From CAKSST01 sp045535505 (lineage in GTDB: Bacteria; Bacillota; Clostridia; Oscillospirales; Acutalibacteraceae): a DNA stretch of 23,614 nt. Shown here piece after piece: positions 1 to 8,404 of this stretch (its first letter is position 1; each line of letters opens with the position of its first letter). The stretch spans positions 1-23,614 of the forward strand of contig JAZSLU010000031.1 in assembly GCA_045535505.1 (NCBI GenBank). The letters are read 5' to 3'. The position numbers were made by a program, and so were the translations under genes. Under the pieces are notes generated by a model, which saw only the letters and a list, made by a program, of their open reading frames with translations, had not been told where the DNA came from and made no database searches.

Positions 1-19
1 AATATATATAGTTTTTTTG

Positions 20-25
20 TATAAT
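20..25 (+). promoter_or_regulatory. possible -10 box upstream of first gene
   Basis: A perfect TATAAT lies 75 bases before the first start codon. The matching -35 would fall at or beyond the window edge, so the promoter cannot be confirmed. The surrounding AT-rich tract offers other weak -10-like strings. Confidence 0.3.
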
Positions 26-100
26 GTTAATGTGTATATATGCTATTTGGTCGTATTTTGTTTATTTATGATGTTACTATAAAAAAGGAGAGAGATTAAT

Positions 101-1186
101 ATGCCTAACCGTCTTTTTCAAAGCCTTATTTTTCAAATGAAAGATGTTGTTGACCGCACCATTGGTGTTTTGGACGAAAACAATACAGTCATTTCTTGCA
201 GTGACCCTAAATTAATGGGTTCTGTGCAAGATTTAGGTGAAGCAAACTATGTATATAATACTGAGGTTTTTACAAAGGGACAGTACACTTACAAGCCTTT
301 TGGCATACCTCAGCATCCCGAATATTTTGTTTTTGTTGACGGTACCGATCGACAAGCAGCGCAATATTGTTCTATGCTTGCAATTTCTCTTTCTAATGTA
401 AAAATTTATTATGACGAGCGTTATGATAAATGTAATTTTGTAAAGAACATCATTCTTGACAATATTCTTCCGGGTGATATATATCTTAAAGCGCGTGATT
501 TGCGTTTTAACAATGACGTTAAGCGTACGGCTTTCCTTGTGCGCACTGTTTCGGGCAGTGACGTACTTGCATATGATATTATTCAAAAGCTCTTTCCCGA
601 GAAGAATAAGGACTTTGTTATAAGCATTAGCGAAACCGAGATTGCTCTTATTAAAGAAACGGGCAATGATATTGAGGCGGTTGACCTTGAAAATTTGGCT
701 AAATCAATTATTGACACGTTATCGAGCGAATTTTTCGTTCAGGCAGTTATCGGTATTGGTTCAACGGTTGATGGCCTTAAAGATATTGCAAGGTCATTTA
801 AAGAGGCACAGGTTGCCTTGGAGGTTGGAAAGGTTTTTGATAACAACAATTACATTGTAAGTTATGGTAAACTTGGCATTGCAAGACTCATTTATCAGCT
901 TCCAACAACACTTTGCGATTCATTTATGCGAGAGGTATTTAAATCCGGCTCTATTGAGAGTTTGGATCAGGAAACATTGTTCACAATACAAAAGTTCTTT
1001 GAAAACAACCTCAATGTTTCAGAAACTTCGCGCAAATTGTTTGTACACCGCAATACTTTGGTTTATCGTTTAGATAAAATCAAGAAGATAACCGGTCTTG
1101 ATTTAAGAGAATTTGACCATGCTATCGTGTTCAAGATTGCGCTTATGGTTAAAAAATATCTTAACTCTAATCCAATGAAATACTAA
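101..1186 (+). CDS. PucR/CdaR-type helix-turn-helix transcriptional regulator
   Basis: This 361-residue protein ends in a PucR C-terminal HTH domain (about residues 293-350), with the typical string NVSETSRKLFVHRNTLVYRL followed by ITGLDLREFDHAIVFKIAL. The middle (about 120-270) fits the divergent GGDEF-like sensor region of PucR/CdaR proteins. The N-terminal ~110 residues would be a ligand or signal module of unknown specificity. The ATG has a strong AAGGAGAG site at 86-93. It lies 26 bases before ftsE with no terminator between, so it probably heads the same transcript and may regulate the FtsEX/hydrolase block. Family membership is secure; the ligand and targets are not visible. Confidence 0.85.
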   Translation: MPNRLFQSLIFQMKDVVDRTIGVLDENNTVISCSDPKLMGSVQDLGEANYVYNTEVFTKGQYTYKPFGIPQHPEYFVFVDGTDRQAAQYCSMLAISLSNVKIYYDERYDKCNFVKNIILDNILPGDIYLKARDLRFNNDVKRTAFLVRTVSGSDVLAYDIIQKLFPEKNKDFVISISETEIALIKETGNDIEAVDLENLAKSIIDTLSSEFFVQAVIGIGSTVDGLKDIARSFKEAQVALEVGKVFDNNNYIVSYGKLGIARLIYQLPTTLCDSFMREVFKSGSIESLDQETLFTIQKFFENNLNVSETSRKLFVHRNTLVYRLDKIKKITGLDLREFDHAIVFKIALMVKKYLNSNPMKY

Positions 1187-1212
1187 AAAATAAAACGAAG
1201 GCGTGAATTATT

Positions 1213-1932
1213 TTGCAAGAGACAAATACTCCAGCAATAAATATACAAAAACCCATAATTGAGTTCCGTGGGGTTTCAAAAAGTTATAGCTCAACGTCAC
1301 ACGCTTTATCTGACGTTAATTTGACCATTCAGCCCGGCGAATTTGTGTTTGTTGTGGGTTCATCAGGTGCGGGTAAAAGTACTTTGATGAAACTGATAAT
1401 GAGAGAAGAAAAACCTAACACAGGTTCAATACACGTAAACGGTTTTAATCTTAATAAAATCAAGCGTAAAGACGTGCCCAAACTTCGCAGAACTATGGGC
1501 ATTGTTTTCCAAGATTTTAGGCTTATACCTACAATGAACGTTTTTAACAATATTGCTTTTGCAATGCGTGTTGTTGGTGCATCGCAGCGTGATATACGCC
1601 GTGATGTTGCACGTGCACTTTCAAGGGTTGACCTTGGAAATAAGGCATACTCCAAACCTACCGAACTTTCGGGTGGTGAACAGCAACGTGTTGGCTTGGC
1701 AAGAGCCATTGTTAACAAACCAAAACTTATTATTGCCGATGAGCCAACCGGTAACGTTGACCCTAATATGTCTTTTGAGATTGTAGAGTTGCTTAATGAG
1801 ATAAACAAAAGAGGTACAACCGTTATAATGGTTACCCACAATCATGACCTTGTGCGTGAGTTTAAGCATAGAGTTATTATGCTGCAAGAAGGCAAGATTG
1901 TTGCAGACAATGCAGAGGGGGCCATAGAATAA
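1213..1932 (+). CDS. ftsE: cell division ABC transporter ATP-binding protein FtsE
   Basis: FtsE is the cytoplasmic ATPase of the FtsEX complex, which transmits ATP hydrolysis through FtsX to activate extracellular wall hydrolases. The 239 residues carry Walker A GSSGAGKST (49-57), a Q-loop at Gln100, the signature LSGGEQQR (152-159), Walker B LIIADE (172-177) and an H-loop His209, all intact. The start is TTG at 1213, supported by GAAGGCGTGA about seven bases upstream; no ATG fits. About 15 extra residues precede the usual family start. The stop overlaps the ftsX ATG by one base (TAATG), so the pair is translationally coupled. Confidence 0.95.
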   Translation: MQETNTPAINIQKPIIEFRGVSKSYSSTSHALSDVNLTIQPGEFVFVVGSSGAGKSTLMKLIMREEKPNTGSIHVNGFNLNKIKRKDVPKLRRTMGIVFQDFRLIPTMNVFNNIAFAMRVVGASQRDIRRDVARALSRVDLGNKAYSKPTELSGGEQQRVGLARAIVNKPKLIIADEPTGNVDPNMSFEIVELLNEINKRGTTVIMVTHNHDLVREFKHRVIMLQEGKIVADNAEGAIE

Positions 1933-2996
1933 TGAAAATTACAAGTGTTAAATATCTGGCGGGCGAGGGTGTAAAAAACGTCTGGGTTAACAGACTTATG
2001 TCAATAGCATCTATTGGTGTTTTAGTTGCTTGTATGACTTTAATCGGCCTTGCGGTTTTGCTTTCTTTAAACATTGATAAGAGCTTAGGTATGCTCGAGC
2101 AGCAAAACGTTGTTATGGTTTATTTTAATGACCAAAACTCTGTTATATACGGTAGCGGCAGTGATGTGGTTTCTTCTTCAAGCCAAACACAAAGCGCACA
2201 AGACTCAACCTCTGTCGAACAACAACCCAACGTTCAAACCGATGCTTTAGGTTTACCGTTAGATTCATATACAGTACATAATGAGCAGGAGGCTCTTGCT
2301 GTTTGTGAAGAGATAAGAAAAATTGATAACGTGCTTAGTGTTGAATATATTTCTGCTGAGCAGGGCCTTGAAAGCGTAAAAGAATCAATGCTTGAAGGTC
2401 AAGCTGAATATTTTGACTTTTTAGATGAAGAATATGGTAATCCGCTTTCGGCAGGTGCTAAGGTTACCTTTGACGACCTTGAAAAGTTTGAACAAACAAT
2501 ACAAGAGATTGCAAAGGTTGAGGGCGTAGATACCATTGTTTCTCAAAGCGAACTTGCCCAAAAAATTACATCACTTCGCAACGGTATATCTGTTGCAGGT
2601 GTTTGGATAATTGCAATCTTATTGGTAATTGCGTTGGTTATAGTTTCAAATACTATTCGTATAACAATTTATAACAGAAAATTAGAAATCACCATTATGA
2701 AGGCTGTCGGTGCGACCGATTCTTTTGTAAGACTGCCATTTATGGTTGAGGGTATAACAATAGGAGTTATTTCAGCAATCATTTCAGAAGGACTTTGTTA
2801 TTTTGCATACAGAATAATACTTGATACCATAAGACACACACTCGGTATGGAAAATGTTGTTTCTTTCTCGTCGGTGGCATTGGTGTTGCTTGGCATTTTC
2901 CTTTTGATTGGCATACTTACAGGCACGATAGGAAGTTCGTTTATTATTGGCAAATATCTTAAAAGAGAGGGAAGTGAATTTCGTGCGTTTGCATAA
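1932..2996 (+). CDS. ftsX: cell division protein FtsX, permease-like subunit
   Basis: FtsX is the membrane partner of FtsE; its large extracellular loop binds wall hydrolases or their activators. The 354 residues show TM1 (about 22-48), an extracytoplasmic domain (about 49-215), and three C-terminal TM segments (about 219-246, 272-298 and 313-338) with the conserved region around MKAVGATDSFVR. The loop has an unusual insertion, about residues 68-117, rich in Ser, Gln, Asp and Thr, between the first beta strand (NVVMVYF) and the first helix (EQEALAVCEEI). The 3' end overlaps the next gene by 14 bases. Confidence 0.94.
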   Translation: MKITSVKYLAGEGVKNVWVNRLMSIASIGVLVACMTLIGLAVLLSLNIDKSLGMLEQQNVVMVYFNDQNSVIYGSGSDVVSSSSQTQSAQDSTSVEQQPNVQTDALGLPLDSYTVHNEQEALAVCEEIRKIDNVLSVEYISAEQGLESVKESMLEGQAEYFDFLDEEYGNPLSAGAKVTFDDLEKFEQTIQEIAKVEGVDTIVSQSELAQKITSLRNGISVAGVWIIAILLVIALVIVSNTIRITIYNRKLEITIMKAVGATDSFVRLPFMVEGITIGVISAIISEGLCYFAYRIILDTIRHTLGMENVVSFSSVALVLLGIFLLIGILTGTIGSSFIIGKYLKREGSEFRAFA

Positions 2997-4185
2997 AAAA
3001 GCAGCTAGGCGCGTAATATGCATTCTTATCGGAATAGTTATGCTGATAGGCTCTATCGGCATAGATGCTTCTGCCAAAAGTGTTTCTGAGCTTCAAAACG
3101 AAATTTCAAAATTAGAGCAGGAAGCACAAAAAATTGAAAAAGATTTAAAAAATCTTAAAAATGACAAAAAGGCTAAGGAAAAATATAAAAGCCAACTTGA
3201 AAAATCTATTGCGAACTACGAGTCGCAAATTGCAACCTGCGAAAAATATTTAGCAACGTACAACCAGCAGATTGCAAACATCAACGTTGATATAGATAAA
3301 ACTAATAAAGAACTTGATGAGGCTGTAAAAATTTTCAAAAAACGATTAAGATATATGTATATGACTTCGGCTTCAACAGGGGATATGTCAATACTTGTTG
3401 GCTCGGATGATTTTGCAACGCATTTGTCAATGACTGAGTTTTCAAAGACCGTTTCAGCTTATGACAAAAAAATTATGGAAGACGTTAAAGGGTTACTTGT
3501 TGACCTTGACGGACACAAAACATCGGTCAATACACTCATTGAACAGCAAAACGCTGTCAGAAAATCTTTGGCAAACAAAAAAGCAACTCTTGATTCTCAA
3601 GTTAAAGAACTAAAAAGCATTATTCGTTCAATTAATGCGGAAACAGGCACATTAAGCGCTCAGCTAAAGCAAGTACAAGCAGATATGGAAGCCTATGAGA
3701 ATGAGGTGCAAAGAATTATTGCCGAGGCATCCGGCACAACGGTTGTTTTTACAGGCAAATTTTTATGGCCTGTTAATGGATTTTATTACGTTTCTTCGCC
3801 TTATGGATATCGAACACATCCTATAACAGGTGAAAAACAAAAGCTACATAAAGGTATTGATATTGCGGGAAGCGGTATTGGAGGAAAACCTGTTTTAGCA
3901 GCTGCTGACGGTGAGGTTATGAGGGCTGAAATTAACGGCTCGTTAACTTCGGGTTACGGAAGATATGTTGTAATAAATCACGGTAAATCTGATGGTGTGC
4001 TATACACAACCCATTATGCACATCTTAAGTCATATATAGTTTCTAAAGGACAAAAGGTTAAAAAAGGACAGGTTATCGGTTATGTTGGCTCGACAGGCTC
4101 GTCAACGGGTAACCATCTGCATTTTGAAATTCGTAAGGACGGCACGGCTGTTAATCCAATGAACTATTTTTCAAATGTAAAATAG
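2983..4185 (+). CDS. secreted coiled-coil M23 (LytM-type) peptidoglycan endopeptidase, copy A
   Basis: A signal peptide (about 1-32, ending near ASA) is followed by long Lys/Glu-rich coiled coils (about 33-125 and 190-255) and a C-terminal M23 domain. Zinc ligands His289 and Asp293 (LHKGID) and His380 (HLH), with catalytic His347 (YAHL) and His378, are all present. Unlike E. coli EnvC, whose LytM domain is degenerate, this should be an active enzyme. The architecture matches EnvC-like proteins that partner FtsEX. I chose GTG at 2983 because GGGAAGTGA sits five bases upstream and the protein then begins with a clean signal peptide; an in-frame GTG at 2974 is an alternative. It overlaps ftsX by 14 bases. 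Confidence 0.9.
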   Translation: MRLHKKAARRVICILIGIVMLIGSIGIDASAKSVSELQNEISKLEQEAQKIEKDLKNLKNDKKAKEKYKSQLEKSIANYESQIATCEKYLATYNQQIANINVDIDKTNKELDEAVKIFKKRLRYMYMTSASTGDMSILVGSDDFATHLSMTEFSKTVSAYDKKIMEDVKGLLVDLDGHKTSVNTLIEQQNAVRKSLANKKATLDSQVKELKSIIRSINAETGTLSAQLKQVQADMEAYENEVQRIIAEASGTTVVFTGKFLWPVNGFYYVSSPYGYRTHPITGEKQKLHKGIDIAGSGIGGKPVLAAADGEVMRAEINGSLTSGYGRYVVINHGKSDGVLYTTHYAHLKSYIVSKGQKVKKGQVIGYVGSTGSSTGNHLHFEIRKDGTAVNPMNYFSNVK

Positions 4186-4204
4186 TTTTATATGAGGTGT
4201 AATT

Positions 4205-5377
4205 TTGAGTAAGAAAAACATAAAGCGCTTAATTTGTCTTTTGCTTGGTATTATGCTTGTTTTTACAAGCGTGACAATAATGCCGGCGACTGCCGCAACA
4301 GATAAAGAACTTCAAAATCAGATTGATGAGCTTGAGGCAAAATCACAAGAACTTGAGGCAGAGATTAAAGCCTTAAAAAAGGATAAATCTCAACAGCAAA
4401 AATTAAAGAACGCTTTGCAAAAAAAGATCGATAACGTTCAGGCTGAAATTAATTTGTGCAACTCTAAAATAAGCGGATATCAAACGAAAATCAAAGAGAA
4501 CGAAGAGCTTATTGCAAACAAAAAAGCCGAGATGGAGGATAATATCAAGGCTTTTAAAAGCAGAATGAGAATAATTTATATGTCTGGCAACGGCAACGGA
4601 AGCGTTAATATATTGCTCGGTGCAGATGACTTTACAGATTTTCTTACACTTTCTGCTTTGACAGGCAAGGTGTCGGCAAGAGACAAAGTCCTTATGGAAG
4701 ATATTAAGGAAGAAATTAAAGAGGTTAAGGCGCAAGAAGAGGTTTTACAAACCTATATTGATGCACAAAACGAGGCCAAGAAAACCCTTGCATCTAAAAA
4801 GTCAGTTTTGGATGCCGATATGTCCGAGCATGATGAAATTTTGGATGAGCTTAATGCTGACCAGAAAAAACTTGAAAAAGAAAATAAAATTTACGAAAAT
4901 GCAATTCAGGCTATTGAAGATGAAATTGCGGGAAAAAATAAGGAAGCATCTCAGTCGGGTGTTGTTTATGACGGCGGTCAGTTTTTGTGGCCCACACCGG
5001 GATATTATAAGGTTTATTCGGGTTATGGACAGCGTCGTGGTAAACTGCATAAGGGAATAGATATTTCGCAAAGCGGTATAAACGGTGCAAAAATTGTTGC
5101 ATCGGCAAGTGGCGTTGTTATTGCGGCAGGTTGGAATAGCGGCGGCTACGGCAACTATGTTATGATTAACCACGGCACATTGAACGGAAACACCTATATT
5201 ACCCTGTATGCACATCTCAGCAAGGTTGCAACAAAGGTTGGCGCTAATGTTTCAAAAGGGCAGTACATTGGTAATGTTGGCTCTACGGGACGTTCAAGCG
5301 GACCGCACTTGCATTACGAAATACGTGTAAACGGCTCGCCCAAAAATCCCATGAATTATTTCAGTAAAGTAAAATAA
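4205..5377 (+). CDS. secreted coiled-coil M23 (LytM-type) peptidoglycan endopeptidase, copy B
   Basis: This is a paralogue of the preceding gene with the same layout: signal peptide (about 1-31, ending ATAA), coiled coils, then an M23 domain with His282 and Asp286 (LHKGID), His337 (YAHL), and His368 and His370 (HLH), all catalytic positions kept. The two M23 domains share the closing pattern HLHxEIRxxG and NPMNYFS, so the pair probably arose by local duplication. The start is TTG at 4205 with a GAGGTG site about seven bases upstream. It lies 19 bases after copy A and a terminator-like hairpin follows. Likely role: a second FtsEX-dependent wall hydrolase or a specialised one (septation versus sporulation), which is inference. 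Confidence 0.9.
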   Translation: MSKKNIKRLICLLLGIMLVFTSVTIMPATAATDKELQNQIDELEAKSQELEAEIKALKKDKSQQQKLKNALQKKIDNVQAEINLCNSKISGYQTKIKENEELIANKKAEMEDNIKAFKSRMRIIYMSGNGNGSVNILLGADDFTDFLTLSALTGKVSARDKVLMEDIKEEIKEVKAQEEVLQTYIDAQNEAKKTLASKKSVLDADMSEHDEILDELNADQKKLEKENKIYENAIQAIEDEIAGKNKEASQSGVVYDGGQFLWPTPGYYKVYSGYGQRRGKLHKGIDISQSGINGAKIVASASGVVIAAGWNSGGYGNYVMINHGTLNGNTYITLYAHLSKVATKVGANVSKGQYIGNVGSTGRSSGPHLHYEIRVNGSPKNPMNYFSKVK

Positions 5378-5383
5378 AAATTG

Positions 5384-5416
5384 CAGAGCAGCCTTAAAAT
5401 ACGGTTGCTCTGTTTT
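5384..5416 (+). terminator. Rho-independent terminator or attenuator after M23 copy B
   Basis: A 10-base stem, CAGAGCAGCC (5384-5393) with GGTTGCTCTG (5403-5412) and one G-T pair, has a 9-base loop and only four T residues after it. The short T run suggests partial termination, and no promoter is visible in the 19 bases before the next gene. Confidence 0.75.
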
Positions 5417-5435
5417 ACTTAATAGGACGGTTGTT

Positions 5436-6599
5436 ATGAAAGTGGTTTCAAGAAAAAAGTATGTAACAACAATTTGCATAATTGTTGCGGTTTGTATTGC
5501 AATTTTGTCTGTTGTTGGCGTTTTTGCCTTTAAACTGTACGCAAGGTTTGGAAAACTTATTGAAATAGACCGCCTTGTGCGACGTGAATATTATTGGCAA
5601 ATTGATGAAAATGTATTGCTTGATGCAATGTGTGACGGTTATATACAAGGTCTTGGCGATAAATATTCATATTATAAAAACCAAGAAGAAACAGATGCAA
5701 AAAGCCTTGATATAGCGGGGAAATCTGTTGGCATAGGCGTTTATATTGTAAAAAATCCCGATAGCGAAAATATCATTATTACTAATGTTATGGATAACTC
5801 TCCGGCAAGTAAGGCGGGTATAAAGCAGTTTGATGAAATTATAGCAGTAGGCGATAAAAGTGTTGAACAGTTAAAATATTCCGGTGCAGTTTCGGCGCTC
5901 AAATGTAATGTCGGTGATAAAATTAATGTTACGGTTTTGCGCGGCAAACAAAAAATTGATTTTGAGTTGCTGTGTGAAGAATTTACAACGCAAAACGTAT
6001 ATTACAGAACAGTTGAAAATATAGGTTATATTAAGATAGTGTCTTTTGATAAGGTGACTTCAAAACAGTTCGAAATTGCTGTTGACAATTTATTAGAGCA
6101 GGATGTAAAGGGTCTTGTTTTTGACCTTCAGGGCAATCTTGGAGGCACGTTTGATTCAATGAGCCAAATGCTTGACAAACTTGTTGGTGAAGGGAATTTA
6201 ATTACTATTGAGTATGCTAATGGTATAACAAAAGAGGCTTGTGAGTCTGATAAGGATGAAATTGATTTGCCAATGGCAGTTTTGGTTGACTCAAGCTCTG
6301 CCAGTGCGGCAGAGTTGTTTGCAGCTACGTTGCGTGATTGTAAAAAGGCTATTCTTATAGGCAAAAAAACCTACGGTAAATGTGTAATGCAACGCTCATA
6401 TACGCTAAATGACGGTACATCAATACGTTTTACTATTGCAAAATGTCTTACAAAAAGCGGGTACGATTTTAATGATAAGGGGTTGCAACCCGATATTGAG
6501 ATTAAACTTAATGACCGGCAAGAAAAATATTATTACAAGCTGGCCGATAATGAAAATCCGCACATTAACGCTGCGGTAGATTGGATAAATAAACAATGA
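5436..6599 (+). CDS. S41 family C-terminal processing peptidase with PDZ domain
   Basis: The 387-residue protein has an N-terminal membrane anchor (about 10-32), a PDZ domain (about 95-180, with NSPASKAGIK and GDKINVTVLRG) and an S41 protease core. The core shows DLQGNLGG (230-237), the serine motif DSSSASAAE (285-293) and the lysine motif GKKTYGK (309-315; Lys311 by alignment to GEKTFGK), so the Ser/Lys dyad appears intact. It would act outside the membrane. In Bacillus, ctpB next to ftsEX encodes an S41 protease that acts in sporulation signalling, so this may be its counterpart; that is inference from synteny. AGGACGG precedes the ATG. Confidence 0.9.
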   Translation: MKVVSRKKYVTTICIIVAVCIAILSVVGVFAFKLYARFGKLIEIDRLVRREYYWQIDENVLLDAMCDGYIQGLGDKYSYYKNQEETDAKSLDIAGKSVGIGVYIVKNPDSENIIITNVMDNSPASKAGIKQFDEIIAVGDKSVEQLKYSGAVSALKCNVGDKINVTVLRGKQKIDFELLCEEFTTQNVYYRTVENIGYIKIVSFDKVTSKQFEIAVDNLLEQDVKGLVFDLQGNLGGTFDSMSQMLDKLVGEGNLITIEYANGITKEACESDKDEIDLPMAVLVDSSSASAAELFAATLRDCKKAILIGKKTYGKCVMQRSYTLNDGTSIRFTIAKCLTKSGYDFNDKGLQPDIEIKLNDRQEKYYYKLADNENPHINAAVDWINKQ

Positions 6600-7084
6600 A
6601 CAAAAAGTCTGCAATAAGAATAATTTGTTTTTCACTTTCGTTTGCGGTTATGGTTTTTATTTTTGTTATGTCCGCAAAAAACGCATTTCAGTCAAGCCAG
6701 ATAAGCCAATCTTTTACAAGACGAATATTACAATTTTTACTAAAGGGCTTTGGCTCAATGACAGTATATCGGCAAGATGAACTAATAGAAGGGTTGCAGT
6801 TTGTTATAAGAAAATCGGCACATGCCTTTGTTTTTACAGTTCTTGGAAGTTTACTTGCGGGTGGATTTTTAACCTTTGATGGTATTAGAAGATATAAAAG
6901 CTTTTTTATTCCTTTTGGGTGTAGTGTGTTGTATGCAATAAGCGATGAGTTTCATCAGCTTTTTGTGCAGGGAAGGTCTTGCGAAATTTGGGATATACTT
7001 ATTGATAGCACAGGCGCCGCTATAGGTATAATTGTTGTTATTGTAATACGGCAAATTGTTAAAAAAAATAAGCCATCGTTTTAA
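6596..7084 (+). CDS. VanZ-like family membrane protein
   Basis: A 162-residue protein with about four hydrophobic segments. The family hallmark is SDEFHQLFVQGRSCEIWDIL followed by IDSTGAAIG near the C-terminus, together with RKSAHAFVF. VanZ-like proteins are linked to glycopeptide tolerance in some hosts, but most homologues have no known role. Its ATG overlaps the stop of the S41 gene by four bases (ATGA), so the two are coupled. The stop codon lies in the loop of the following terminator. Confidence 0.88.
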   Translation: MNKKSAIRIICFSLSFAVMVFIFVMSAKNAFQSSQISQSFTRRILQFLLKGFGSMTVYRQDELIEGLQFVIRKSAHAFVFTVLGSLLAGGFLTFDGIRRYKSFFIPFGCSVLYAISDEFHQLFVQGRSCEIWDILIDSTGAAIGIIVVIVIRQIVKKNKPSF

Positions 7085-7100
7085 AACGATGTCTTTTTTT
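7074..7100. terminator. bidirectional terminator between convergent genes
   Basis: A perfect stem CATCGTT/AACGATG closes a TTAA loop (7074-7091). It is followed by a T run on the + strand and preceded by an A run (7061-7068) that becomes a T run on the - strand. It ends the vanZ-like transcript and the oppositely oriented glycosyltransferase transcript. Confidence 0.85.
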
Positions 7101-8289
7101 ATTTACGTCTTTTGCGGTTTTTATAATTAAAGTTTTCAATAATATATTCATAGCGCTTGACCGATTCGTCAACCGTTTGTTCCCAGGTTCGGTATATGTG
7201 CTTTGAGGCATTAATACCAATTTCTTTAAGCTTGTCGGGTTGGCAAAGAATGTCGGTGGCGGCTTTTGCGCACGAGTCGGCATCTTCGTTTGCCAGTATG
7301 CCTGAAAAACCATCAACAACACCGTCTGCCGCACAAGAATCCTTTATAAGCAAACTGGGGCAATAACTTGCGGCAGCTTCTTTTACAACAAGACCCGATG
7401 TGTCGTAGGTTGAGGGAAATAAAAAAAGTGATGCAATAGAAAAGAATGCGCGTACACGCTCACGTTCGTATATTGCACCTGTGAAAATGCAACGGTCTTT
7501 AACGTCAATTTCTTTTGCATAATGCTCGATAGAAACTCGGTCCGGACCGTCACCCACAAAAATGCACACAAATGGTAAACCGTCATTTTTAAGTTTTTTG
7601 CACATATCAAGCATAATCTTGATGTTTTTATACCACATCATTCTGCCAATATAAAGTAATATGGGCACACTATCGTCAAGGCGATACATGCGTCTGATTT
7701 CGGCAATTTGTTCATTGTCAGCCTTTCCGAGCGGCATATCGGTGCCGTTTGGCATCACTCGTACTTCGCCGTTATATTTAAGAGTTCGCAAGCTTTTTTC
7801 TGCACCGCTTGAAACAAGCCATACCTCATCAGCGGCATTGATGTTTTTAAGCACAAAATTACGTGCAATTTTGTTAAATTGCGAGTTTTTAACATAACGG
7901 TCAATATCAATGTCAAACTTTGTGTGATATGTAAAAACAAGCGGGGTTTGACGCTTGACAGGATATTTTGACATAGCATTTGCAATAACGCCTGAGGCAA
8001 AAGGACAGTGGTTGTGTATAATGTCAAAATTTGTTGTTGTAAGCTCGGCAAATAAACTCGGTGCTAAAACGTTGCCGACACGATAGGGCATAGTGCGAGT
8101 GAGGTTAAGAGATGGATAACGGAAAACCTCAAAAGGATATCGGTCTGTAATGTTGGGATATTTTGGAGCAATAACAGTAGGATTGCCGTATTTTTTATGT
8201 ATAATGTTTGCGTAGTTAATGACTGCGTTTGAAACACCGTCGATTGCGGGCGGAAACGTGTCATTAAGTAATGCAACCTTTAAACTCAT
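7099..8289 (-). CDS. GT4 family glycosyltransferase
   Basis: The 396-residue protein has the two-Rossmann GT-B form of family 4. The N-terminal acceptor half contains LLNDTFPPAIDGVSNAV, HNHCPF and VFTYHTKFD. The donor half contains LLYIGRMMWYKN, FVGDGPDR and the nucleotide-sugar motif PSTYDTSGLVVKEAAAS, a variant of the usual EX7E. The sequence resembles glycolipid-forming enzymes such as diacylglycerol glucosyltransferases, but acceptor and donor are not determined by what I see. I chose the ATG at 8289 because AAGGTGAC lies seven bases upstream; a GTG at 8301 falls inside that site. It has its own consensus promoter and is monocistronic. Confidence 0.9.
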   Translation of the reverse strand: MSLKVALLNDTFPPAIDGVSNAVINYANIIHKKYGNPTVIAPKYPNITDRYPFEVFRYPSLNLTRTMPYRVGNVLAPSLFAELTTTNFDIIHNHCPFASGVIANAMSKYPVKRQTPLVFTYHTKFDIDIDRYVKNSQFNKIARNFVLKNINAADEVWLVSSGAEKSLRTLKYNGEVRVMPNGTDMPLGKADNEQIAEIRRMYRLDDSVPILLYIGRMMWYKNIKIMLDMCKKLKNDGLPFVCIFVGDGPDRVSIEHYAKEIDVKDRCIFTGAIYERERVRAFFSIASLFLFPSTYDTSGLVVKEAAASYCPSLLIKDSCAADGVVDGFSGILANEDADSCAKAATDILCQPDKLKEIGINASKHIYRTWEQTVDESVKRYEYIIENFNYKNRKRRK

Positions 8290-8319
8290 AATTATCGTCA
8301 CCTTAAAAGTAGTAAAGTA

Positions 8320-8348
8320 ATTATACGCCTTTTATAATTTTATGTCAA
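8320..8348 (-). promoter_or_regulatory. consensus sigma-A promoter for the glycosyltransferase
   Basis: On the - strand TTGACA (8348-8343) and TATAAT (8325-8320) are both perfect and separated by 17 bases. Transcription would start about 25 bases before the ATG at 8289, which suggests strong vegetative expression. Confidence 0.88.
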
Positions 8349-8357
8349 TTAGCAATC

Positions 8358-8389
8358 AAAAACCGACAGCCCTAAGACTGTCGGTTTTT
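8358..8389 (-). terminator. terminator of the spore protein gene
   Basis: The stem AAAAACCGACAG/CTGTCGGTTTTT with an 8-base loop lies just past the SASP stop codon. A and T runs on both flanks would let it work in either direction. It insulates the glycosyltransferase promoter from sporulation transcripts. Confidence 0.88.
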
Positions 8390-8404
8390 TTATTCAAACG
8401 AAAG

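Noticed and set aside
1329..1841. Long antisense open frame inside ftsE
   Set aside because: ftsE has all ABC motifs in its own frame; the antisense frame has no start site support and no recognisable domain.
4802..5215. Antisense open frame inside M23 copy B
   Set aside because: It is a shadow of a conserved peptidase domain with no ribosome binding site.
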